From: RSA9 sp036381195
Lineage (GTDB): Bacteria; Gemmatimonadota; Gemmatimonadetes; Longimicrobiales; RSA9
Reading direction: 5' to 3'
Assembly: GCA_036381195.1 (NCBI GenBank)
Contig: DASVDH010000015.1
Coordinates: forward strand, 1 to 64,000
DNA length: 64,000 nucleotides
The notes under the pieces are model-generated. The model was not told the origin of the DNA, ran no database searches, and saw nothing but the letters and a program-made list of their open reading frames with translations. The position numbers were made by a program, and so were the translations under genes. Of this stretch, positions 7,536 to 17,058 are shown piece by piece. Positions within the stretch are counted from its first letter, which is position 1; each line of letters opens with the position of its first letter.

Positions 7536-9077
7536 GTGATCAATCCCTCGAAGACAGAACGGTTTGCCGGCGAGGACGCCGGCAAGGCGGCGCAGCTGGA
7601 CGCTGCGCTGATCGCGGAGCTGCGGCGCATCGTGGGGCCGGATGGCGTGATCACAGACCCCGCGGCGCTGCTGGTCTACGAATCGGACGGTCTGACGGCG
7701 TACCGCGTGCGGCCGAGCGCGGTGGTGCGGCCGCGGGGCACGGAGCAGGTGGCAGCGGTCGTCCGGCGGCTGGCCAGCGCGGGCGTGCCCTTCGTGCCGC
7801 GGGGCGCGGGGACGGGGCTCTCGGGCGGGGCGCTCGCGCTGGAGGGCGCGGTCGTCCTTTCGCTGGCGCGGATGGACCGGATCCTCTCGATCGACGCGGA
7901 GAACCGGCGGGCACGGGTGGAGCCGGGCGTCGTGAACGCGCGGCTGGGCCGGGCGGCGGCAGCGCACGGGTTGACGTACGCGCCGGACCCGAGCTCGCAG
8001 GCGGCGTGCACGATCGGCGGGAACGTGGCGGAGAACGCGGGCGGGCCGCACTGCCTGAAGTACGGCGTGACGAGCAACCACGTCACGGGGCTGACGGTCG
8101 TCCTGCCGGACGGGGAGGTCGTTGGGCTGGGCAGTCGCGGCGGCGAGACCGTGGGTTACGACATGGTGGGGCTGTTCGTGGGCAGCGAGGGTATGTTCGG
8201 CGTGGCGACGGAGATCGAGGTGAGGCTGGTCCCGGCGCCGGAGTCCGTGGAGACGCTGCTCGCGATCTTCGATCGTGTGGACGATGCGAGCCGTGCGGTG
8301 AGCGCGATCATCGCGGAGGGCTTCCTGCCGGCCGCGCTGGAGATGGCGGACCAGGCGACGATCCGCGCCGTCGAAGAGAGCGTGTACGCGGGCGGTTTCC
8401 CGACGGACGCGGCGGCGGCCCTCGTCGTCGAGTTCGACGGCCCGCGCGCGGGGCTGGCCCGGGAGGCGGAGCGCGCGGCGGAGGTCTGCCGGCGCGAGGG
8501 CGCGCGGGAGGTGCGGCGGGCGCGGGACGAGGCAGAGCGGCAGCGGTTCTGGAACGCGCGGAAGAAGTCGTTCGGTGCGTTGGGCCGGCTCGCGCCCGAC
8601 CTCCTGGTGCAGGATGCGGTGGTGCCGCGGTCGAAGCTGCCGGCGGTGCTGGCGCGGATCTACGAGCTGGCGGCGGAGCACCGGCTGAACGTGGCGAACG
8701 TGTTCCACGCGGGGGACGGCAACCTGCACCCGTGCATCCTGTTCGATCGGCGGGATGCGGACGAGGTGGCGCGGGTTGCGCTGGCCTCGAAGGAGATGAT
8801 GCGCGCGTGCGTGGCGGCGGGCGGCACGATCACCGGAGAGCACGGCGTGGGCTACGACAAGCGCGAGTACATGGAGCTGGTGTTCAGCGACGCGGTGCTC
8901 GAGGCGATGTGCGGCGTGCGGCGGGTCTTCGACCCGCGCGGCCTGGCAAACCCCGGCAAGGTCTTCCCCGTCCGGGTCTGCCGCGAGTGGGTCGGGCCGG
9001 CGACGGAGTTCGAGCCGGCCGTAGCCGCCGCGGGGGAATGGCGAGAGGCGGGAGAGGGTGGGGGGACCGCGGCATGA
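7536..9077 (+). CDS. glcD: glycolate oxidase FAD-binding subunit
   Basis: GlcD is the flavin subunit that oxidises glycolate (or D-lactate) in the GlcDEF complex. The protein has 513 residues. The FAD-binding PCMH domain lies at about residues 50-230 (PRGAGTGLSGGAL, DPSSQAACTIGGN, GSEGMFGV), and the C-terminal FAD-oxidase domain has VFHAGDGNLHP and GTITGEHGVGYDK. The GTG at 7536 gives a length and N-terminus like those of E. coli GlcD; another GTG at 7482 would add 18 residues. The stop overlaps the glcE start (ATGA). Confidence 0.9.
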   Translation: MINPSKTERFAGEDAGKAAQLDAALIAELRRIVGPDGVITDPAALLVYESDGLTAYRVRPSAVVRPRGTEQVAAVVRRLASAGVPFVPRGAGTGLSGGALALEGAVVLSLARMDRILSIDAENRRARVEPGVVNARLGRAAAAHGLTYAPDPSSQAACTIGGNVAENAGGPHCLKYGVTSNHVTGLTVVLPDGEVVGLGSRGGETVGYDMVGLFVGSEGMFGVATEIEVRLVPAPESVETLLAIFDRVDDASRAVSAIIAEGFLPAALEMADQATIRAVEESVYAGGFPTDAAAALVVEFDGPRAGLAREAERAAEVCRREGAREVRRARDEAERQRFWNARKKSFGALGRLAPDLLVQDAVVPRSKLPAVLARIYELAAEHRLNVANVFHAGDGNLHPCILFDRRDADEVARVALASKEMMRACVAAGGTITGEHGVGYDKREYMELVFSDAVLEAMCGVRRVFDPRGLANPGKVFPVRVCREWVGPATEFEPAVAAAGEWREAGEGGGTAA

Positions 9078-10366
9078 TCGAGCGGCTACGTGGGATTGTC
9101 GGCGATGCGGGCGTGCGGACGGGTGAAGCCGCAGCGCGCTGGGCGGTGCACGGGGCGATTCCTGCCGCGGTGGTCGTGCCGGGCAGCGTGGAGGAGGCGG
9201 CGGCCGTGCTCGCGCTGGCGAGCGCGGAGGGCTGGCGGGTCGAGCCGGCCGGGGCGGGCACGTGGCTGGGCTGGGGCCGGGCGCCGGGCCGGGTGGATCT
9301 CGTGGTGAGCACGGCGCGGCTGGCGGAGGTGGAGGCGCACGAGCCGGAGGACCTGACGGCGGTGGTGGGCGCCGGGCTGACGCTGGGCGAGCTGGAGGCC
9401 CGGCTCACGCGCCACGGCCAGTGGCTGCCGCTGGATCCGCCGCGCGGCGGTGCCGGCACGGTGGGAGCAGCGGTTTCGCTGGCGGAAGCGGGCCCGCTCC
9501 GGCTGGCGCACGGCACGCCGCGGGACCACGTGCTCGGATTGACGCTGGTGACGGGCGACGGCCGGGTGCTCGAGCTGGGCGGCCGCGTGGTCAAGAACGT
9601 CGCGGGGTTCGATCTGGTGAAGCTGACCATCGGGTCGCGCGGCACGCTGGGGCTGGTCTGCCGGGTGGCGGTGCGGCTGCGGCCGTTGCCCGAGCGTGAT
9701 GCGACGCTGGTCGTGCCCGCGGCGGGCGCGGAGGCGGCGCTGGACGCGGTCGCGGCGGTGCGGGGGGCGCGGGTCGAGCCCGCGGCGCTCGAGCTGGTTT
9801 CGCCGCCCGCGGCGGAGCTGGCGGGCGTGCCGCCCGGCGCGTGGGCGGTGGTGGTCCGGCTCCAGGGCAACGCGGAGGCGGTGGCGGACGCGGAAGCACG
9901 GGTCGGCCGGGCGGTCGGCGGGGGCGTGGACGCCCTCGGCGTGGATCCCGCGAGGGCGCTGTGGGCGGCGCTCGGGGAGCGGGAGGCGGGGGCGGCGCTG
10001 GTGGCGCGGCTGGCGGACTGGCCATCGGCGCTGGCGGACACGGTGGCGGCAGTGCTCGAGCTGCCTGGCGCGGCCGTCGCGTGGCCGTTGCTTGCCCATG
10101 CGGGCAGCGGGATCGTGCGGGCGGCCGTGTCGGCCGACGCCTACAGTGACGCCGCTGCGGAAACATGGGCAGCGGCGCTGTCGAGGGCGCGTACACGGCT
10201 GGAGGCGCGCGGCGGCACGCTGTTGGGCGCGCGCCTGCCGGCGGCCGTGGTCGCGGCGGGGCTGGACCCGTTCGGCGATCCGGGGCCGGCGCTGCGCTTG
10301 ATGCAAGGACTGAGGAAGCAATTCGACCCGGCGGGCATCCTCGCCGTGGGTCGGTTCGTGGTGTGA
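9074..10366 (+). CDS. glcE: glycolate oxidase FAD-binding subunit, small
   Basis: The protein has 430 residues and the ATGA overlap with glcD fixes the start. It is a second, shorter PCMH flavoprotein: PAGAGTWLGWG, DLTAVVGAGLTLGEL, GAAVSLAEAGPLRLAHGTPRDHVLG and KNVAGFDLVKL are GlcE landmarks. GlcE is needed with GlcD and GlcF to pass electrons from glycolate to the quinone pool. The C-terminus ends with FDPAGILAVGRF, as in the family. Confidence 0.88.
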   Translation: MIERLRGIVGDAGVRTGEAAARWAVHGAIPAAVVVPGSVEEAAAVLALASAEGWRVEPAGAGTWLGWGRAPGRVDLVVSTARLAEVEAHEPEDLTAVVGAGLTLGELEARLTRHGQWLPLDPPRGGAGTVGAAVSLAEAGPLRLAHGTPRDHVLGLTLVTGDGRVLELGGRVVKNVAGFDLVKLTIGSRGTLGLVCRVAVRLRPLPERDATLVVPAAGAEAALDAVAAVRGARVEPAALELVSPPAAELAGVPPGAWAVVVRLQGNAEAVADAEARVGRAVGGGVDALGVDPARALWAALGEREAGAALVARLADWPSALADTVAAVLELPGAAVAWPLLAHAGSGIVRAAVSADAYSDAAAETWAAALSRARTRLEARGGTLLGARLPAAVVAAGLDPFGDPGPALRLMQGLRKQFDPAGILAVGRFVV

Positions 10367-10380
10367 GGATCGCGAGGCCG

Positions 10381-11724
10381 ATGACGACGACCACTCAGCG
10401 CCCGGGGCCTGCCGCCGTGCTCGCGGCCGAGGAGGAGAGGCTTCTCGCCTGCGTGCACTGCGGGTTCTGCCTGACGGCGTGCCCGACGTACACGCGGCTG
10501 GGTGACGAGGCGGACTCGCCGCGCGGGCGCCTGTACCTGATGCGGGCCGTGGCGGAAGGGCGGCTCGATGCGGGGGCGGAGGCGTTCGCGACCCACATCG
10601 ACCGGTGCCTCGGCTGCCGGGCGTGCGAGACGGTGTGCCCCGCGGGGGTGCAGTACGGATTCCTGCTCGAGCGGGCGCGCGCGGCGGCGCGGGAGGCGGG
10701 CGCGCAGAGCGGGGGGCGGGCGGCTGCATGGCTGCTGCGCGTGTTCGCGAGCGCGGGCGCGACCCGCGCGGCGATGGCGGCGGGCCGCTGGCTGCGGGCG
10801 ACGGGGCTGCCCCGCGTGCTGGCGCGCCGGCTGCCCGCGCGTCTGGCGCGCGTGCGGTTCGGGCTGGCGATGCTGGCGGCGTCGGCGCCGGGGCTCCGAC
10901 GCATGGGTGATGCGGGGCGCACGGGCGCGTCGGCGTCCTCGCCCCGGCCCGCTGGCGGGCCGGAGGGACGGGTCGAGGGGCCGCGCGTCGCGGTGCTGGC
11001 GGGCTGCGTGCAGGAGGGGCTGTTCTCGCGCGTGAACCGCGCGACGGTGGCGGTGCTCGAGGCGAATGGGTGCGCGGTGGTCCGTGCGCCGGGCCAGCGG
11101 TGCTGCGGGGCGCTGCACGCGCACGGCGGCGACCTCGACCGGGCGCGCGCGTTGGCCCGCGCGAACGTGGACGCGTTCGAGCGGTCCGGCGCCGAGTGGA
11201 TCATCGTGAACGCCGCGGGCTGTGGCGCGGCGATGAAGGAGTACGGCGAGCTCCTGGCCGGCGAGCCGGCGTACGCGGAGAGGGCTCGAGCACTGGCGGG
11301 CCGGGTGAGAGACGTCGCCGAGTTCCTCGTCGAGCTCGGCCCGGTGCGCGGCGCGGCGCTGCCGGTGCGCGTCACGTACGATGCGCCGTGCCACCTCCAC
11401 CACGCGCAGCGCATCACGCGGGCACCGCTGGAGCTGCTGGCGGCGATCCCGGAGCTGGAGCTGGTGCCGCTGCCGGGAGCGGACGAGTGCTGCGGCGGCG
11501 CGGGCATCTACGGGCTGCTGCACCCGGAGCTGGGCGGGCGGATCCTGGCAGACAAGGTGGCGGCGGTGAAGGCGACGGGCGCCGAAGTGGTGGCGACGCC
11601 GAACCCCGGGTGCATGATGCAGATCGGCGCCGGGCTTGCACTGGCAGGGGAGGCCACGGCGGTGGTCCACCCCATCGAGTTGCTGGCCGAGAGCTACCGC
11701 CGTGCCGGGCTGGTGAGGGAGTGA
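10381..11724 (+). CDS. glcF: glycolate oxidase iron-sulfur subunit
   Basis: The protein has 447 residues. Two [4Fe-4S] motifs occur near the N-terminus, CVHCGFCLTACP (about 24-35) and CLGCRACETVCP (about 76-87). Two CCG domains follow, with CCGALHAHGG and DECCGGAGIYG. GlcF links the GlcD/E flavins to the membrane. A low-complexity Gly/Ala/Ser linker near residues 180-200 is lineage-specific. It starts 14 bases after glcE and ends three bases before the M20 peptidase. Confidence 0.9.
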   Translation: MTTTTQRPGPAAVLAAEEERLLACVHCGFCLTACPTYTRLGDEADSPRGRLYLMRAVAEGRLDAGAEAFATHIDRCLGCRACETVCPAGVQYGFLLERARAAAREAGAQSGGRAAAWLLRVFASAGATRAAMAAGRWLRATGLPRVLARRLPARLARVRFGLAMLAASAPGLRRMGDAGRTGASASSPRPAGGPEGRVEGPRVAVLAGCVQEGLFSRVNRATVAVLEANGCAVVRAPGQRCCGALHAHGGDLDRARALARANVDAFERSGAEWIIVNAAGCGAAMKEYGELLAGEPAYAERARALAGRVRDVAEFLVELGPVRGAALPVRVTYDAPCHLHHAQRITRAPLELLAAIPELELVPLPGADECCGGAGIYGLLHPELGGRILADKVAAVKATGAEVVATPNPGCMMQIGAGLALAGEATAVVHPIELLAESYRRAGLVRE

Positions 11725-11727
11725 GCG

Positions 11728-12867
11728 ATGGATGCTGCGACGGCAGGCATGGAGCCCGCGGACCTGGCGCGTGCGCTCGATCGGCTGCGGCGATACGTCG
11801 AGCACGAGACGCCGACGGGAGATGCCGAGCGGACGGCGGCGCTGGCGGAGGAGCTGGCGCGGGACCTGACGGCGGCGGGCGCAGTGGTCGAGCAGATCGA
11901 CGCGCCCGGTGTCGGCAAGCACGTGCGCGCGCGTGTGCCGGGGCGGGACCCGGCGGAGCGGCCGCTCCTGCTGCTCGGCCATCTGGACACGGTGCACCCG
12001 CTCGGCACGCTGGCCGCGCGGCCGTTCCGGGTGGAGGGGGACCGCGCGTTTGGGCCCGGGATCTACGACATGAAAGCGGGCCTGGTGGTCATCGTGGAGG
12101 CGTTGATGCGGCTGCGCGCGGCGGGCGCGTCGCCGCGTCGGCCGGTGGTCCTGCTCGTCACGTGTGACGAGGAAGCCGGTTCGGGCACGTCACGGCCGCT
12201 GATCGAAGCCGAGGCGCGTGACGCGGGAATGGTGCTGGTGCTGGAGCCGCCGCTCGCCAACGGTGCGGCGAAGACGGCGCGCAAGGGCGTGGCGATCTAC
12301 CACCTGTGCGTAACGGGCCGGCCCGCCCATGCGGGGCTCGAGCCGGAGCGCGGCGTGAGCGCGGTCGAGGAGCTGGCACACCAGATCCTGCGCGTGATCG
12401 CGCTGGCCGATCCTGCGTGTGGAACGACGATCAACGTGGGCGTGGTGCACGGCGGGACGGCATCGAACGTGGTGCCCGCGGCGGCGCGCGCCGAGATCGA
12501 TGTGCGCTTCAACACGAGGGCGGAACGGGAGCGCGTGGAGCGCGCGCTCCTGTCACTGACGCCGGTGCTCGAGGGCGCGGCGGTGGAGGTGACCGGAGGC
12601 GAGAACCGACCCCCACTCGAGCGCAGCGACGGCGTCGTGCAGCTGTATGGGCTCGTGCGCGCGGCGGCGGAGGAGCTGGGCATCGAGTTGGGCGAGGGGT
12701 CCGCGGGCGGCGGGAGCGATGGGTGCTTCACGGCGGCGCTGGGTGTTCCCACGCTGGACGGGCTCGGCGTGATGGGCGATGGCGCGCACGCGACGCACGA
12801 GCACATCATCGTGCCGGACCTGCCCCGGCGGACGGCGCTGTTCGCCCGCCTGCTGGACCGGCTGTGA
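11728..12867 (+). CDS. M20 family metallopeptidase (carboxypeptidase G2-like)
   Basis: The protein has 379 residues. M20 residues are in place: GHLDTVHP (about 84-91, metal His and nearby Asp), GPGIYDMKAG, the catalytic DEEAGSG (about 147), and a C-terminal THEHIIV with the last His. The layout with a dimerisation insert resembles glutamate carboxypeptidase and carboxypeptidase G2, which release C-terminal glutamate from folates or peptides. It is three bases behind glcF and probably co-transcribed, although no metabolic link to glycolate is evident. It converges on the next gene with only seven bases between them. Confidence 0.85.
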   Translation: MDAATAGMEPADLARALDRLRRYVEHETPTGDAERTAALAEELARDLTAAGAVVEQIDAPGVGKHVRARVPGRDPAERPLLLLGHLDTVHPLGTLAARPFRVEGDRAFGPGIYDMKAGLVVIVEALMRLRAAGASPRRPVVLLVTCDEEAGSGTSRPLIEAEARDAGMVLVLEPPLANGAAKTARKGVAIYHLCVTGRPAHAGLEPERGVSAVEELAHQILRVIALADPACGTTINVGVVHGGTASNVVPAAARAEIDVRFNTRAERERVERALLSLTPVLEGAAVEVTGGENRPPLERSDGVVQLYGLVRAAAEELGIELGEGSAGGGSDGCFTAALGVPTLDGLGVMGDGAHATHEHIIVPDLPRRTALFARLLDRL

Positions 12868-12874
12868 ACGGCAG

Positions 12875-14890
12875 CTACGTCCTGGATCGGTCGCGGGATG
12901 CCTTGGACTGGTAGAGCGCTTCGTCGGCCGCGGCGATGAGGTCCTCGGGCTTGGCCATGGAGGGGTGGTAGACGGCGAGGCCGGCGCTCGTCGTGATGGG
13001 GTCGCGGCCGAGCCGCGAGGCGCGCTCGTGGAACCGCTCGCGCACGCGTTCGATGAAGACGAGCGCGCGCTCGCGATCGGAGTCGGAGAGGAGGGCGACG
13101 AACTCGTCGCCGCCGTAGCGGGCGGCCAGGTTCATCGCGCGTGTTTCCTGGCCGAGGACTTCGCCGAGTGCACGCAGCACCTCATCGCCGGCGAGGTGGC
13201 CGTAGCGGTCGTTGTAGGCCTTGAAGTCGTCGAGGTCGAAGACGACCGCGACGAGTTTGCGGCCGCGCCGCGCCGCCGCGAACTCGCGGGCCAGCTCGCG
13301 CTCGAGCTGGCGGCGGTTGGCGAGGCCGGTGAGCGGGTCGGTCAATGAGAGCGTACGGACCTGCTCGAAGAGGCGCGCGTTCTCGATCGCGATGGCCGCC
13401 TGGTCGGCGAGGGCGCGGAGCAGTTCGAGGTCGCTCTGGTCGAAGGGGACGTCGCGCGCGCACGCGAAGAGGGCGCCCAGGGGCCGGCCCCGATAGAGCA
13501 GCGGCGCCGCCGCCACGGGTGCGGTCCCGAGAAAGTCCCGGCTCTCCGGCTGGATGAGCGGCTCCGTGGAGGGGTCGACCGTCGCGCGCGGACGGCCGTG
13601 GCGAACCACCCAGCCGGTGAAGCTCCCCTCCAGCGGGAACAGAATGCCGAGGACGTGGGGCGGGAGTCCGTACGCGGCGCGTAGCTCGAGGGTGTCGCCG
13701 TGCTCGGACAGCAGCTCGATGCCGGCCCCGCGCGCGTGGAGCAGGCGAGCCGCCCAGTGGGCCACGAGCTGGAGCGTCCGGTCCAGCTCCGTCGAGCACG
13801 CGAGCGCGTGGCTGACCTCGACGAGCGCACGGGTGTGCGACAGCCGGCGGTGCTCCTCGGTCTTGCGTTCGACGAAGCGGAGCGCGAGGGCGATGCGGAC
13901 GGCGAGGAGCGCGCCGAGCGCGGCGAGGGCGATCCCCCGTTCGACGCTGACGGACGTGCGCAACGCGGAATCCATTCCCAGGAAGCCGAGGAAGAGCGCG
14001 GCCGCGGGTACGGCGACGTGCGATGCCCGCCCGAGCACGCGGCTGGGCGCCGGCTCGGGGCGGGTCTTGCCGGCAGAGCGTGCGCTCGCGACAGCTGCCC
14101 AGGTGAGCAGGGCACAGGCCGCGAGCCAGGGCAGGTCGAACGGGCCGCCCGGGCGCGCGGCGGCCGCCTTGGGCACGGTCGCGCCGAGGATGTTGCCGAG
14201 CGCGAGCGCCGCGGCGGCGCCGAGCAACGCGACGGCCGTGCGGCCCGGAATCGCGGGTGCGTGACCCACCAGCAGCAGCCCGGCAACGTAGAGTGCGGCG
14301 ATCGAGCCGAGCAGGCGGCCGAGGAGGGCGAGGAACTCGGCGCCGGTGAGTTCCGGTCTCGCGAAGAGCGGCTCGAGGCCGAGCCGGATGAGCGCGACGG
14401 TGCCGATGGCGCCCAGGATGATCCCATCCAGGGCCGCCTCGGTGACGGCGCGCCGCGCGCGGTTCGTGCGCAATGCCAGGGCCGCCCCGGTGGTGAAGAG
14501 CGGATACGCCAGCAGCGTGACGAGTGCGCCGGGCGCGGCGAAGGATGGAGGCGCGGAGAACACGAGCTGCTCGGTCGCGCTGATGATCTGGCCGAGTGCA
14601 GCGGTGGCGGCGGCCGCAGCGAACCAGCACCACCATGCGCGGCGGCCGCGGGGGAGGGCGCGGAACGCGATGATGCAGGAGACGGCGGCGCTGGCCTGCG
14701 CGACGAGCAGCACGAGGTGAGCGAATCCGAGGCGCGGCATGCCCTGCAACGGCTCGAAAACGAAAATGGCTGTCGCTGCTACGACCACGACGACGAGCCC
14801 AATGCGGACATGCGGCGCCAGGCGAGTCGGATGAAGGCGTTTCGAAATTCTCGCGACCGCGGATGTAGGACGAAATAAATTGACGCTCAT
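12875..14890 (-). CDS. membrane GAF-GGDEF protein (diguanylate cyclase)
   Basis: The protein has 671 residues. The first 325 or so form about eight to nine hydrophobic helices, residues 340-495 a GAF domain, and about 505-665 a GGDEF domain with intact RYGGDEF near residue 597. It should make cyclic di-GMP at the inner membrane under control of the membrane or GAF input. The product-inhibition I-site, normally RxxD, reads RAMN. The start ATG at 14890 leaves a natural N-terminus before the first helix. It is divergent from a second GGDEF gene. Confidence 0.88.
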   Translation of the reverse strand: MSVNLFRPTSAVARISKRLHPTRLAPHVRIGLVVVVVAATAIFVFEPLQGMPRLGFAHLVLLVAQASAAVSCIIAFRALPRGRRAWWCWFAAAAATAALGQIISATEQLVFSAPPSFAAPGALVTLLAYPLFTTGAALALRTNRARRAVTEAALDGIILGAIGTVALIRLGLEPLFARPELTGAEFLALLGRLLGSIAALYVAGLLLVGHAPAIPGRTAVALLGAAAALALGNILGATVPKAAAARPGGPFDLPWLAACALLTWAAVASARSAGKTRPEPAPSRVLGRASHVAVPAAALFLGFLGMDSALRTSVSVERGIALAALGALLAVRIALALRFVERKTEEHRRLSHTRALVEVSHALACSTELDRTLQLVAHWAARLLHARGAGIELLSEHGDTLELRAAYGLPPHVLGILFPLEGSFTGWVVRHGRPRATVDPSTEPLIQPESRDFLGTAPVAAAPLLYRGRPLGALFACARDVPFDQSDLELLRALADQAAIAIENARLFEQVRTLSLTDPLTGLANRRQLERELAREFAAARRGRKLVAVVFDLDDFKAYNDRYGHLAGDEVLRALGEVLGQETRAMNLAARYGGDEFVALLSDSDRERALVFIERVRERFHERASRLGRDPITTSAGLAVYHPSMAKPEDLIAAADEALYQSKASRDRSRT

Positions 14891-15427
14891 CGCGGTGGTA
14901 CGGGATGATCCACACGGCGGCCTCGAGACATCGGAGGGCGGCGCGCCGTCACGGGAGCCATCGCATGAGTACGGGACGAACCGCGCGAGCCGGCGGGACG
15001 GGGAGATGGGTGGAGGGCTCCCGCGGTTGCCAGACTCCGCCGGGAAGTTAATGGCGGGTAGCCGAATTCTCAAGACGGTCGCATCGGCTGGAGAAATGGG
15101 AAAGCCGATGGACGTGTGCCTCGGCGCGCGCGAGCTGCAGGAGGCGCTCGGCATCGAAACCCCCCGAGGGCGTGCCGGGCGCGGAGAGCGCAGCGGGCGG
15201 AGGCAGGCGGAGCCCCGGTGGCCCGGGGGCCGGGCTGGGGGCGGCGGCCCGGGAGCTTGCCGGGTGCGGCCGGGAGCGGTACAATGGAAGTGCACCCCGG
15301 ATGCCGCGCCCACCGCGTCGGCGTAGCAGTGCGGTCGGGATGCATCCCCCCTTCCGAGGCGACAGCCGGGGTTTGCGGAGGTCGGAGCCGACGCCGCGAT
15401 TGACCCCCTGAGACCTGGCCGGCAAAC
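14891..15427. other. divergent intergenic region between two GGDEF genes
   Basis: There are 537 bases with no convincing gene. A plus-strand promoter is present at 15257-15285, leaving a leader of about 135 bases before the GTG at 15428. I looked for a cyclic di-GMP riboswitch in that leader and saw no recognisable one. Confidence 0.5.
15257..15285 (+). promoter_or_regulatory. promoter for the downstream GAF-GGDEF gene
   Basis: TTGCCG (15257-15262) and TACAAT (15280-15285) are 17 bases apart, with transcription predicted near 15292. The leader contains a small GGGATGCATCCC palindrome. Confidence 0.6.
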
Positions 15428-16876
15428 GTGACTCCATCTCTCGATGTCTATCCGAGTGTGGCGGAGCGCTACAGCGTGCTGCTGGATCTGGCGCGCACGC
15501 TGACCTCGACACTGGTTTCGCCGGCGCTGTACAACGCGCTGTACCAGCACGTGATGCGGGTGTTGCCGACGCGCGCGTTCACCGTCGCGCTGGTGAACCG
15601 GGTGGGCAGCCTGGAGACGGCGTTCCACACGGGGGCGGGGGATGGTTCGCTGCCGCTCGGTGAGGCGGAGCTGGAGCACCTGCGTGCGGGGGACTTCGTG
15701 CTGCGCGGCGGGGCGGAGGACGGCCGCGCGCTGCTGGCGGCGCCGCTGGCGCGCGAGGGCCGGCTGATCGGGTGCGTGGCGGTGCAAAGGGATGGCCGGC
15801 CGTTCGATGCTGCGGAAGCCAACTTCCTGCTCGCGGTCGGGCAGCTCGCCGCGGTGGCGGTGGACAATGCCCGGCTGTTCGCGGAGGTGCGGCGGCGGGG
15901 CGAGGAGGCGGAACGGCTCGAGGTCGTCGCGCGGGACCTGAGCGGGTCGCTGGAGCTGAGCGATGTCGTGGAGCGCGCGGCAGCGCGATCCTTCGAGATC
16001 GTGAACAAGCCCGTCGTGGTGTGGCTGCTGGAGGGCGCGCGCATCCGCGCGGTCGCGCGGGCCGGGGGTGCGATGATCCGGCTGGGCGAGGAGCGGCTGC
16101 TGCCTCCGGCATCCATCGCGCGGCTCAAAGCGGAAGCGCTCGCGCGCTCGGGCGGTGCGGGGGATGGCACGACGCAGGCCGAGATCCCTCTGGATGCCGA
16201 AGGCGGATCGGCGGATCAGCGGGAACGCGGGCGGGTGCTGGTGCCGCTGACGCTGGGCGCGCGGCTGGTCGGCCTGCTGGCGGTGGGCCCGTGGGGCGAC
16301 GAGCCGCCGGACCCCGACCAGATCGCGTTGCTGCACCGCATGGCGCCACACGCTTCGGCGGCGATCGAGAACGCGCGATTGCACGACGAGGTGAGGCGGC
16401 TGTCCCTGACCGATCCGCTGGTGCAGCTCCCGAACCGCCGGCAGCTCGACCTCTTCCTGGAGAAGGAGTTCGCGGCGGCCGAGCGCGGCCGGCCGCTCTG
16501 CTTCGTGCTGTACGACCTGGACCGGTTCAAGGAGTACAACGACACGCAGGGTCATCGCGCCGGCGACGTCGCGCTGATCCGGTTCGCCGGCGTGCTGCGG
16601 AACGAGACACGCGCGATGAACCTCGCAGCGCGCTACGGGGGCGAGGAGTTCGCGACCGTGCTGTCGGGGACGGACCTGGCGGGCGGGCGCGCGCACGCGG
16701 AGCGCGTGCGACAGCGATGCGCGGAGACGTTCGGCGGCGAGATGACCGTGAGCGCAGGCGTGGCGGAGTACGTGCCGGAGATGCGGACGCCGGTCGACCT
16801 CGTGGTGGCGGCGGACCGGGCGTTGTACCGCGCGAAGGTCGGCGGGCGCAACCGGGTTTGCGTGGCAGACGTCTAG
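15428..16876 (+). CDS. soluble dual-GAF GGDEF (GGEEF) diguanylate cyclase
   Basis: The protein has 482 residues: GAF-like regions at about 25-165 and 170-315, then a GGDEF domain with active-site RYGGEEF near residue 405. No membrane segment is visible, so it is probably cytosolic. The GGDEF domain shares NETRAMNLAARYGG with the neighbouring membrane protein (QETRAMNLAARYGG), including the altered I-site RAMN, so the two genes may be duplicates that differ in their sensory half. The start is GTG. Its end overlaps the convergent small gene by four bases. Confidence 0.88.
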   Translation: MTPSLDVYPSVAERYSVLLDLARTLTSTLVSPALYNALYQHVMRVLPTRAFTVALVNRVGSLETAFHTGAGDGSLPLGEAELEHLRAGDFVLRGGAEDGRALLAAPLAREGRLIGCVAVQRDGRPFDAAEANFLLAVGQLAAVAVDNARLFAEVRRRGEEAERLEVVARDLSGSLELSDVVERAAARSFEIVNKPVVVWLLEGARIRAVARAGGAMIRLGEERLLPPASIARLKAEALARSGGAGDGTTQAEIPLDAEGGSADQRERGRVLVPLTLGARLVGLLAVGPWGDEPPDPDQIALLHRMAPHASAAIENARLHDEVRRLSLTDPLVQLPNRRQLDLFLEKEFAAAERGRPLCFVLYDLDRFKEYNDTQGHRAGDVALIRFAGVLRNETRAMNLAARYGGEEFATVLSGTDLAGGRAHAERVRQRCAETFGGEMTVSAGVAEYVPEMRTPVDLVVAADRALYRAKVGGRNRVCVADV

Positions 16877-17058
16877 CCGTCACGCGGGCTGGATCCGCGG
16901 CGCGGCCGCCCGGCCGCTGCACCGCCGCGGTGATCCGGCGTCCCGCCGTTTTCCCGGAGGAGCCGGCGGGCATCCCGGAGAAACCACACGAAGATAGCGG
17001 GCGCCCCGCCCGCGAGCAGCCCGATCGAGACCCAGGTCCACAGCGTCCAGGCGCTCAT
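16873..17058 (-). CDS. single-helix small membrane protein coupled to the symporter
   Basis: The protein has 61 residues, with one strong transmembrane helix near the N-terminus (WTWVSIGLLAGGAPAIFVWF) followed by a basic, disordered tail. The ATG overlaps the stop of the sodium/solute symporter gene as ATGA, so translation is coupled. Small one-helix partners are known beside several SSS-family carriers; that it assists this carrier is inferred from the coupling. Confidence 0.65.
   Translation of the reverse strand: MSAWTLWTWVSIGLLAGGAPAIFVWFLRDARRLLRENGGTPDHRGGAAAGRPRRGSSPRDG

Noticed and set aside
7493..9073. Apparent long protein fused to the front of GlcE
   Set aside because: The first part is an out-of-frame reading of glcD, rich in Gly and Arg; the GlcE domain begins at the ATGA overlap at 9074.
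15293..15427. Cyclic di-GMP riboswitch in the leader of the GGDEF gene
   Set aside because: No GEMM-type core sequence or paired stems could be recognised.
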